Of a DNA stretch of 64,000 nt, positions 1-7,584 are shown piece after piece. The translations under genes were made by a program, and so were the position numbers. Every line of letters starts with the position of its first letter. Position 1 is the first letter of the stretch. The notes below the pieces were generated by a model that searched no databases, was not told where the DNA came from, and saw only the letters and a list, made by a program, of their open reading frames with translations. The stretch is from Streptomyces tauricus (lineage in GTDB: Bacteria; Actinomycetota; Actinomycetes; Streptomycetales; Streptomycetaceae): the NCBI RefSeq assembly GCF_014650955.1, contig NZ_BMVY01000001.1:496001-560000 (forward strand), read 5' to 3'.

Positions 1-887
1 GCGAAATGGCGCTCGGACGTCGGCGCGAGCGCTTCGAGGTGCCTCACGTGAGCCTCCATCACCTCGACCGCCCGCGGGTAGTGGCGAAGAGATGTGCCCA
101 TGCCCTCGCAGTACGTCATCACATGGAGGATTCGCCCTGTGTGGTCCACGAGTTCAGCGTCGGCCCCGGGCTCCGCGATGGCCTCGGGGAGTCCGGCGGC
201 TCGGGCGACGAGGTGGGCGAAGTAGCTGTTGAGGAAGTCGCCGTCGGCGGCTCGCCGCAGCAACCATGGCCGGATGGCCGGGTGATCGTCCACATGTCGG
301 CACAGCGCCTCCACCGCGTGCACCCGGCCTCAGGACGTCACTCGCTCCGCGAGCCAGATCAGCGCGTCCACACTGTCCGGCAGGCGTTCGAGGGCCCGTA
401 CGGCGAGAGGTCCGAAGTCGTTGGAGAAGAGGCTGACCGTCTGGATTCTGGGGATGTCGTCCACCGTGGCGACCTCGGCGAGCAGAGCCAGTCCGAGGGC
501 GACGGCGTCGGCGTCGGCGTCGTACCCGTGTCGCACCAGCCACCGCCCGGAATCCCGGGCCCTGGCCGCCGGTGCTCTCAGGACGGCGGCGGTGACGTGC
601 TTGTCGCCGCGGACCGGCACATGGACACCGTCAAGACTGGCGGCCAGCTCGCGCGGCGAGGTGCCTGGATCGGCGAAGAACCCGTCGAGAACGGCAGCGG
701 CGTCCACTCCGACGCGCGTGTGGTCACGCCGTCGTGCCGACCCTGCCCTGCGGCGACGGCGTACCGCATCAGGCAACGCCCCGAGGCGCGGCAGAGGTTG
801 GTCAGGCGTCAGACGGTGAAGCCTGAGCGCATGCTGGAACAGCGAGGTCGGGGTACCGGGCAGCCGAGGCCCGGGCGCCTCGCTCAC
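1..887 (-). pseudogene. Unrecognised gene interrupted by an in-frame TGA; 3' end outside window
   Basis: On the minus strand a GTG at 887 opens a frame that runs to the left edge and is broken only by a TGA at 330-332. The residues before the stop (ALIWLAERVTS) and after it (GRVHAVEALCRHVDD, then DGDFLNSYFAHLV) are equally protein-like and share one frame, so this looks like one gene cut by a nonsense change. A TGG Trp codon there would repair it with a single base. The first 60 or so residues are Arg/Pro-rich and less convincing, so the start is uncertain. The helical, Leu/Ala-rich body gives no family I can name. It is divergent from the DUF6000 gene. A sequencing error at 330 cannot be excluded. 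Confidence 0.6.
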
Positions 888-1044
888 AGGCGGGCGGAGG
901 ACTCGATTCTTTTGATCATGTCTCCCAGCCTGCCATCCAGGTGGCCGCCGACGTAAGTACTTCCTACGCTCCGATGTGCTTGGAACAGGGCGAGACGCAG
1001 GACAGGGCTGGCCTCGCTCCACACCAGCAGGGCAAGATCGTCCC

Positions 1045-1659
1045 GTGATACGCCATGCCCACGAGGATCCCGAGCTGCGGGCCCTGGTACGCCGCTACGT
1101 CACGCCCGAGCGACGCTACTGGAAACTCAGCGGCAGCTTGCTGCGTATGCAGAGTCCTGAGTACGACCAGTTCCTACGAGACCTCCGCGAGGACGCGGAA
1201 CTCATCACCGCGGATGAGATCGCCACCCTCCTTGAGGGCGGATGGCGCGAACGGAGAACCGCGGCATGGCTCGTGGCTGTCTCCCGCCGGACCGGGTTCC
1301 GTGAACGCCTCGGGGAGCTCCTGCTGGCCGGCGAGGTCTGCTGTACCGGACTTGCCTATTGCGTGGCCCTGGCCGGTTTCGGGACACCGCGCGACGCCGA
1401 GCTGCTGAGCGCCTACCTCGACCGTTACCTTCGCCGCCCCGACCTCGCGTACGACCAGCCCGTGGCCATGGGCGCTTTCCTGTTCATCGACCTCAATCTG
1501 CAAGGCGACCGGACTGCCCGTTTCCTCGGCCCCGACGGCTTGTGGCAACAGTGGCTCCAGGACGCGGCGCACATGTCGTGCACCACGAGTGTCGTCACCT
1601 ACTTGAGCCTGATGCGACGACTTTGCGCTGTCGTCGACGAGTGTGCCGAAGCGCAATGA
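1045..1659 (+). CDS. DUF6000-like protein
   Basis: This encodes 204 residues starting at a GTG (VIRHAHEDPELRALV). I prefer it to the upstream frame opening at 976, whose residues have no protein character. The N-terminus (ELRALVRRYVTPERRYWKL) and the spacing of hydrophobic helices resemble the DUF6000 family, which is common in Streptomyces and has no known function. There is no signal peptide or membrane segment, so the protein is probably cytoplasmic. It is monocistronic and divergent from the broken gene to its left. The family assignment is from memory of the pattern and is moderately sure; the coding call itself is firm. Confidence 0.7.
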   Translation: MIRHAHEDPELRALVRRYVTPERRYWKLSGSLLRMQSPEYDQFLRDLREDAELITADEIATLLEGGWRERRTAAWLVAVSRRTGFRERLGELLLAGEVCCTGLAYCVALAGFGTPRDAELLSAYLDRYLRRPDLAYDQPVAMGAFLFIDLNLQGDRTARFLGPDGLWQQWLQDAAHMSCTTSVVTYLSLMRRLCAVVDECAEAQ

Positions 1660-1736
1660 GTCATGTCAGCGGTCCGTCCCTCTCCAGGCCATCCCCGTCA
1701 CCCGGTCCCGGTCGGACGTGACCCTGCAAAGGTTCG

Positions 1737-1814
1737 CTAGAAGACACCGAAGACGATGAGCGTGGGCAGAGCCGTGGCCGTGAGGCTCAGCAGCCAGTAG
1801 GCCCGCCCCCGGTG
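1737..1814 (-). pseudogene. Remnant of the C-terminal membrane helix of a lost gene
   Basis: A short minus-strand frame between a TGA near 1815 and a TAG at 1737-1739 reads AYWLLSLTATALPTLIVFGVF. This is a textbook membrane helix with a natural stop but no start codon or RBS. It is best read as the tail of a membrane protein whose remainder has been deleted. It lies just downstream, on the same strand, of the truncated GH106 gene, consistent with a deletion-prone spot. It is too short to assign to a family. Confidence 0.35.
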
Positions 1815-1924
1815 TCAGGCGGGTGCGGCGTCGGAGCGGTCGGTTCACGGTCGTACTGACCGGCGTTGGGGTGCACATCGATGGTGCGGACCGGTCGTGT
1901 GCACCGCCAGCCGCGAGGACGGGG

Positions 1925-3286
1925 TCAGCCGACCCTGGTGATGCTGTACGGGGTCAGCGTGACCGGGCCGACGAGACCGTTGGCCTGTGCGGCGCGCGTG
2001 GACAGTGCGCTGGAGAGCGTGCGCAGTCGGTTGATGAGGGTGGTGGAGACCCGGATGGTGACGGTGTTCTTGCCGGCGTGCAGATAGGCGCCGATGTCCG
2101 CCGTCGCGTTCAACTGGTTGACGGTGGGGACTTTGCTGCCGTTGACCGTGAGGGTGTAGCAGTCGGTGACCTGACCCAGGTCGAGCCGCGCGCCGGTGCC
2201 CTTCTTCCAGGTGGTGGGCAGGGTGACGGTCGTGGTGTAGGTCCCGGTGCCGGAGGTGTTCTTCAGCTGCGGGATGTCGGTCCAGGGCGTGAGCCGGTCG
2301 ATGTCGACGTGGACGGGCTCCTTGCCGGTCTTCGTCCCTGCTGAGCCGGTGGTGCCGTAGGGCGCCGCGGGTTGCCAGTCCTGGACGTGCAGGCTCCATG
2401 AGCGGGTGGTCAGGTCGATCGCCGAACCGGGGGAGGACGTGGTAGTCCGTACGGTGCGGCCGTTGCTCAGCCGCGTGGTGTAGGTACCGGCCTTCGCTGC
2501 CTCCACGGCGAGGCTTCCGTCGGCCCGGACCGTGGCCGCGTCGGCGGTGGTGGACACCACGTGCAGGCCGTGCCCGGTGTTGGAACGGGTGCCCGCGAAC
2601 CGGTTCGGGTTGTCGGTGAGGGCGATGACCTGGCTGTCGTCCCCGGCCAGCGACACGCGCACGGTGACGCTGTCCCCCTTCGTCGTGTACTGGGCGATCG
2701 GGGTGACGGCGCCGGTCCAGGTGTTGAGCAGGTAGGGGACACCGCGGCCCTGCAAGGTGACCTCGGTGTCGACCGGCTTGGCCGAGGTGTTGGGGTCGAA
2801 GAGGGTGGCGGGTTCGTCGTCCTGGGTGACCGAGCCCTGGTTGTACAGCCAGTAGAAGTCGGTGTCGGCGTCGGAGCGGTGGACCGAGACGATCGGCCCG
2901 GGGGAGGCCGGCTCGGCCGACGGCCGGATGCCCAGCCGCCGCAGCAGGCCCGGCACCGCGGCCTCGGACTTCACGACGTGCACCGACTTCTGCTTGAGCA
3001 GGGACGCGATCACGGGCTGGAGAACCTTGTCGCCCTCGGCGTCGAGGCCGGGAACGGTGCCGGGCGCCGTACCCACCACGACCACCGGGAGTCCGGACCT
3101 GGCGAAGGAGAGGATCTTCTTCGCGGTGGCCACCGGAATGCTGCTCCGGAAGGGCGCGGAGGTGGGCAGCTGCTCGCTGTCCAGGACGAGGGCCTGGTAG
3201 GCGGGGCCGTTCGCGGCCAGTCGCCCGTTCGTGACGGTGGCGTTGGGCAGGTCAAGGAGCGGCGTCACTCCGGGTCTGTCGGGCAC
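1925..3286 (-). pseudogene. C-terminal part of a GH106-type alpha-L-rhamnosidase-like glycosidase (5' truncated)
   Basis: The 453 residues match the C-terminal half of large secreted glycosidases of the GH106 type: a Rossmann-like stretch (YQALVLDSEQLPTS, LPVVVVGTAPGTVPG), a beta-rich region, and a final galactose-binding-like sandwich (GARLDLGQVTDCYTLTVNGS). Such enzymes are usually around 1,000 residues with a signal peptide and an N-terminal catalytic barrel; both are absent. The only ATG (3286) lies inside the 3' end of the patatin gene and has no RBS, and homology-like sequence starts near 3258. The catalytic domain therefore appears to have been deleted, leaving the remnant fused to the end of the lipase gene. 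Little enzymatic activity is expected. Confidence 0.65.
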
Positions 3287-4251
3287 CGCCGTACGTACGC
3301 GTCGGCCGCGGCCCAGCCGCGGCTGACGGCCTCCTGCCGTTGGGTCAGGTTCAGGCCGAAGTCGGTGACACCGAGGGCCGGGAGGTCGACGGTGATGGTC
3401 CGGTCCCGTATCCCCGGGCGGTCCAGGTGGCTCTGGTCGTTGCCCACGACGGCGGTCGTGACGACCTGCTGGAGCAGTTGCAGCAACGGGAACAGCTTCA
3501 GGGCCGGGAGTGAGAACAACTGGGCCATACCCGCGGGCAGATCGGGCAGGATGCGTACCCCGATCGTCCGCCAGCGGCTCTTCGCTCCGTCGGTGCGGTC
3601 GAAGATCTCGACGGGGAAGTTGGACAGCACCCCACCGTCGACGATCACCGAATCCTGGCCGGTGTCACCGTGGGTGAGGGTGCGCGGCTGGAAGTAGAAG
3701 GGGATCGACAGCGACATCCGTACGGCGTCGGCCACCAACTGATCTTCCGGCTTCAGGCCGTAGAGGTGGTAGTCCCAGGGGAGCCGCAGCAGCCGGCCGC
3801 GTGTGACGTCGGTGGCCGTCACCACCAGCTTGTACTTCTGGTCCTCCGTCAGCCCCTCGGAGTCACCGCTGTCCTCGCGTCGCAGGTCGGCGAAGGTGGT
3901 GACCTTCTTCGTGGCGAGGACGGTCTTTATCCAGTTGTGGATCCAGGCCCCCTGGTAGGCCCCGTGCCGGCGGAGCAGTGAAACGCCTTCGCTCAGCATC
4001 GGCACGCCTGGCACCAGCCGCCTTCCGAGCCGTTCCCGGTCGGGTATCAGCCTCAGTTCCAGCTCTTCCATGACCGTGCGCAGTTCTTCGGCGTCCATGC
4101 CGGCCGCCACGAAGGCCGCCGCGACGGCACCCACCGAGGTGCCGGCCACGCGCTGGAAGGTGTATCCCTCCTCCAGCAGCCGGATCACCGCACCCGCGGT
4201 GCCCAGACCGCGTACCCCGCCGCCTTCCAGAACCAGATCCGCGTTGGACAT
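3265..4251 (-). CDS. Patatin-like phospholipase
   Basis: This is a 328-residue patatin-family lipid acyl hydrolase. The family uses a Ser-Asp dyad. The Gly-rich oxyanion segment GGGVRGLG is at residues 10-17, the nucleophile elbow GTSVG at 37-41 (Ser39), and the Asp is in the DGG motif near residue 205 (VDGGVLSNFP). No signal peptide is visible, so it is probably cytosolic or membrane-associated. A strong RBS (GGGGGGAG) precedes the ATG. It starts 27 bp after the stop of the thiamine-diphosphate enzyme and probably shares its transcript. Its 3' end overlaps the truncated glycosidase frame. The substrate is unknown. Confidence 0.9.
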   Translation of the reverse strand: MSNADLVLEGGGVRGLGTAGAVIRLLEEGYTFQRVAGTSVGAVAAAFVAAGMDAEELRTVMEELELRLIPDRERLGRRLVPGVPMLSEGVSLLRRHGAYQGAWIHNWIKTVLATKKVTTFADLRREDSGDSEGLTEDQKYKLVVTATDVTRGRLLRLPWDYHLYGLKPEDQLVADAVRMSLSIPFYFQPRTLTHGDTGQDSVIVDGGVLSNFPVEIFDRTDGAKSRWRTIGVRILPDLPAGMAQLFSLPALKLFPLLQLLQQVVTTAVVGNDQSHLDRPGIRDRTITVDLPALGVTDFGLNLTQRQEAVSRGWAAADAYVRRCPTDPE

Positions 4252-4278
4252 GGCTCCCCCCTTCTGGTTCGGTTCTTC

Positions 4279-5988
4279 TCAGTCGTCCCGGAGGCGTTCC
4301 TCGACGGCCTCCACCAGACCGGCGATCACGCCGTCGGGTGAAGGGCTGTAGTGCGGAACGGCCCACCGGGTGATGTGGGCGTCGATGAGCGTGGGGCGGC
4401 CGGAGCCCAGTGCCCTGCGGAACGCGTCCTCGAACTCGTCGAGCGTGTCCACCCGGTAGCCGTCCGCGCCGCAGGCGCGCGCGTACGCCGCGTAGTCCGG
4501 GTTGCGGAACCCGGTCAGGCCGGACTCCCCGTGCTGGGACAGCTGATAGAGCTTGATCAGCTTGAATTCCTCGTCGTTGAAGATGACCCAGATGACAGGG
4601 ATCTCGTGCTCGACGGCGGTCATCAGCTCGAACCCGCTCATCGCGTAACACCCGTCGCCGCAGCCGACGACGACGGTCCGTCCCGGGTGTGCGAGCTGCA
4701 CGCCGATGGCGCTGTTGACGGCTCCGGCCATCGGCCCGAAGGAACCGGCCTTACGGAAGTGCTGCCCGTCGTCCAGCTCCACGTAGTAGCCGAGCCAGGC
4801 CGTGTGCGCGCCCGCGTCGCCCAGCAGGATCCCCTGTGGCGGCAGCATCCGGCCGATGGCCTGCGCGAGTTGACCGGGATGGAGCTTCCCGGGCAGCCGG
4901 ACGATCCGCCGGGCCTCGTAGTCCTGGCCCTCGACCTCGGCCTGCGGCACCTCGTCGACCCGCCGCTCCAGCGCGTCGACGAGTGCCGCCACCGCCGGGC
5001 GGGCGTCGGACACCAGGGTGTGCTCGGCCCGGTACCTCTTCTCGAACTCGTCCCCGTCGATGTTCACATGGATGAGCTTCTTGCCCTCGAACAGGTCGCC
5101 GCGGAAGTCGAAGGTGGCGTGCTGGTTGAAGGAGTTCCCGACGGCCAGGACGACATCGGCCTCACGGAAGACCTTCCAGGCGCTGGAGTGACCGCTGTCG
5201 GCGAAGACGCCCACGGCGAGCGGATGCCCTTCCGACACGATGCCCTTGCCGTCCAACGTCGTGATTAAGGGGATCTGGAACCGCTCGATCAGCCGCCTGA
5301 TCTCGGGCCCGGCACCGCTGCGCACCGCGCCGAAGCCGGCGAGCAGCACGATCCTCTTCCGCTGCCCGAGCGCGTCCGCCAGCACCGACGAGATCTCCTC
5401 CACCCGCGCCGGGTCGGGCAGCACCGGCGCCACGTCGAGCCGCAGGGGCCGGAAGTTCTTGACCTCGACGCCGCGCTCGTTCAGATCGCCGGCCACCTGG
5501 ATGTGCACCGGGCCGGGCCGCCCCTCCAGGGCGATGTTGACCGCTTCCTCCAGGACGTCACACGTGTCGGACGCGTCGGTGAGCAGGAACGACTTCTTGG
5601 TCGTGGCCGCGAACACGGCCTTCGAGTCGGCCGTGCGGCGCAGCCCGGAGGTCTCGTTGAGCGCCCCCCACCCCTCCCACTCCAGCCGTGCGTAGCCCGA
5701 GACGGCCAGCACCGGATAGGAGTCGGTCATCGCCACGCCCAGCCCTGATATCAGGTTGAACGCGCCCGGCCCCGCTGTCGCGAAGCAGAAGCCCAGCCGG
5801 TCCGTGTACATGGCCTCACCACAGGCCATGAAGGACGCGGCCTGCTCGTTACGGGTGATGACCGTCCGGATCCGTCGCGACTCCTCCAGAGCCAGCATCA
5901 GGTCGGCCACGCTCTCCCCGGCGCCGCCGAAGGCGGTCTTCACCCCGATTCCTTCCAGCCCTTTGACGATGGCCTCGTAGACCTTCAT
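4279..5988 (-). CDS. Thiamine-diphosphate-dependent enzyme of the acetolactate synthase/decarboxylase family
   Basis: The protein has 569 residues and the three-domain ThDP enzyme layout. The N-terminal PYR domain carries the expected Glu (GGAGESVADLM). The central domain has the Rossmann-like stretch RIVLLAGFGAVRSGAG. The C-terminal PP domain has the ThDP/Mg motif GCGDGCYAMSG, with the Asn about 30 residues on (IFNDEEFKL). The ATG at 5988 is chosen because AGGG(A)GGTTCC precedes it and upstream codons are not protein-like. The family includes acetolactate synthases, benzoylformate decarboxylases and sulfoacetaldehyde acetyltransferases. The substrate cannot be told from sequence, and no small regulatory subunit lies next to it, which argues against a biosynthetic acetohydroxyacid synthase. 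It heads a transcript with the patatin gene. Confidence 0.9.
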   Translation of the reverse strand: MKVYEAIVKGLEGIGVKTAFGGAGESVADLMLALEESRRIRTVITRNEQAASFMACGEAMYTDRLGFCFATAGPGAFNLISGLGVAMTDSYPVLAVSGYARLEWEGWGALNETSGLRRTADSKAVFAATTKKSFLLTDASDTCDVLEEAVNIALEGRPGPVHIQVAGDLNERGVEVKNFRPLRLDVAPVLPDPARVEEISSVLADALGQRKRIVLLAGFGAVRSGAGPEIRRLIERFQIPLITTLDGKGIVSEGHPLAVGVFADSGHSSAWKVFREADVVLAVGNSFNQHATFDFRGDLFEGKKLIHVNIDGDEFEKRYRAEHTLVSDARPAVAALVDALERRVDEVPQAEVEGQDYEARRIVRLPGKLHPGQLAQAIGRMLPPQGILLGDAGAHTAWLGYYVELDDGQHFRKAGSFGPMAGAVNSAIGVQLAHPGRTVVVGCGDGCYAMSGFELMTAVEHEIPVIWVIFNDEEFKLIKLYQLSQHGESGLTGFRNPDYAAYARACGADGYRVDTLDEFEDAFRRALGSGRPTLIDAHITRWAVPHYSPSPDGVIAGLVEAVEERLRDD

Positions 5989-6117
5989 GGAACCCTCCCC
6001 CGTCTCGACCCGCCCCATGTCCGTCTTGCGATCTTCCTTACGTTCTGTCCGTTCTCGGAATGTGCAGCGTAATTGAGGACCGCGAGGCTCCACGTGTGAG
6101 AACCGGCCACTCCTTGA

Positions 6118-6153
6118 CGGCCGAGGGCCGAGGGCCGAGGGCCGAGGGCCGGG
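6118..6153. repeat. 7-bp tandem repeat (gggccga unit)
   Basis: About five head-to-tail copies of a 7-bp unit (gggccga) lie in the gap between the divergent ThDP-enzyme gene and the gene starting at 6315. The period of 7 is not a multiple of three, so this is not a coding repeat. It may be slippage-prone or a binding array. Confidence 0.8.
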
Positions 6154-6314
6154 GGTCAGGGAGCCGGGGACCGCCGCACGGAGGATCGGTCTTCAGACGG
6201 GGACTCGTAAGGCGATCACGGCCGGGTCTGCGCCAGGCAACTCCCTGGCCTGCGGCCTTGTCAGTGGCCTGTCGTAGGGTCCCGGCAAGAAGATCCCCGT
6301 CTCTCGGAGCCCTC

Positions 6315-7415
6315 GTGCCGCACCTCGCCCGACTCGTGACCACCATCGCCGCCCCTCTGGCTTTCTCCGGAGCCGACGACGCCCCCCGCCTGGAGCGGCG
6401 AGCCGGAACGCGGCTGCTCGTACAGCGCGGTGACACGGAGCTGATCGTGCAGCACCTCGACGAGCCGGGGGCCGGGGCCGAGACCGCCCGCTTTCCGGCT
6501 CCCTGGCCACGCCGGTACGGGCACTGCGCGGTGTCGCCCGCCGGCGATCTGGCCGTCTTCGCCGGGCTCCATGCGCTCCAGCTTCTGGACCGGGCGGGAA
6601 ACGTCCGGTGGGAGGTACGGCACGAGTGCTGGGCAGGCTGCGCGGGGCACGAGTCCTTCACCGAGTACGCCGACGAGCGAGACCATCGGTACGTCGGCAG
6701 CGGCTCGGCCGGTTTCTCCGCGGACGGGGCACTGGTGTGGGCGCACGTCCGCGGTCCCCTGGCCGTCGACCGGGGCCGTGGGGCGGACGAGTGGCTGGTC
6801 GTCGCCGCACAGGACGGTACGGTGCTCGCCCGCGCGGCGACGCATACGGCAGCGGCGGGTTCCGAGCACATAGGGCATCCGGACCCCGGCCAGATGGGCC
6901 TGACCATCGGTGAGGGACAGGACGGCGCTCCGCTCCGCTGGGGACGCTGGAACGGCCACACCCTCGCCGTCGACAGCTTCGGCGACGAGGACCGCGTCCT
7001 GCTGGCGGTGAGCCCCAGCGGAGACCGTCTGCTCACCGTCACTCACGACCAGGACACCGTGGCCCTCCACCGGGTGGCCGACGGCACGGTGGAAGCTGAA
7101 CTGTCCGCCACCGCACTCCCACCCCATCCCGCGCTGGAAACCGAGGAGTTCGCATCCTTCGAGGACGACGAGGCAGAGGCGTTCTTCGACTACGAGGGCG
7201 GCTTCCTCGACGAGGACACCGTCGTGGTGGGGACGGTGGAGAGCGACGAGGAGTTCGGCACGGGCCGGCACTGGCTCGTCGACGCGGCCCGTATGCGACC
7301 GACCGACCGGCTCGTCTATCCCTTCGAGGTCCCCGGCATGCCGAGGGCCCTCGGCGACGGCACCTGGTACACCACCTCCGCCACCGAGAACGCCCTGCAC
7401 CTCTGGACCACCTAG
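6315..7415 (+). CDS. Hypothetical beta-propeller-like protein
   Basis: The protein has 366 residues from the GTG at 6315; the longer in-frame start at 6060 crosses a GC tandem repeat and is unlikely. The sequence has repeated beta-strand blades with motifs such as GHCAVSPAGDLAVFAG, GSAGFSADGALVWAHV and LLAVSPSGDRLLTVTHD, spaced like WD40/YVTN propeller blades. An acidic insert (EEFASFEDDEAEAFFDYEGG) lies near residue 270. There is no signal peptide. I do not recognise a named family. It stands alone between the divergent ThDP-enzyme gene and the LuxR-type regulator. Confidence 0.75.
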   Translation: MPHLARLVTTIAAPLAFSGADDAPRLERRAGTRLLVQRGDTELIVQHLDEPGAGAETARFPAPWPRRYGHCAVSPAGDLAVFAGLHALQLLDRAGNVRWEVRHECWAGCAGHESFTEYADERDHRYVGSGSAGFSADGALVWAHVRGPLAVDRGRGADEWLVVAAQDGTVLARAATHTAAAGSEHIGHPDPGQMGLTIGEGQDGAPLRWGRWNGHTLAVDSFGDEDRVLLAVSPSGDRLLTVTHDQDTVALHRVADGTVEAELSATALPPHPALETEEFASFEDDEAEAFFDYEGGFLDEDTVVVGTVESDEEFGTGRHWLVDAARMRPTDRLVYPFEVPGMPRALGDGTWYTTSATENALHLWTT

Positions 7416-7584
7416 CAGCGCTTCCAGCCGGCGCGCACCTCCCACGCGCGCCGAGCACGTTCGGCCGTTCTGCCGACGCGGGCCGACGGCGACCGGTGAC
7501 CAGTCATGTGACAGAAGCGGTACCGCCCCGGTCTCGGCGACAATCCCCTGGTCAGGGAAAACGCACCGCCCCAGGAGTACGTGC

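Noticed and set aside
2561..3697. Long open frame on the + strand over the glycosidase remnant and lipase
   Set aside because: It is antisense to the glycosidase remnant and the patatin gene, Gly/Arg-rich without motifs, and has no RBS. It is a GC-driven shadow frame.
4351..5268. Plus-strand open frame of 305 codons
   Set aside because: It is antisense to the thiamine-diphosphate enzyme, whose motifs are unambiguous; low-complexity Val/Arg/Gly composition.
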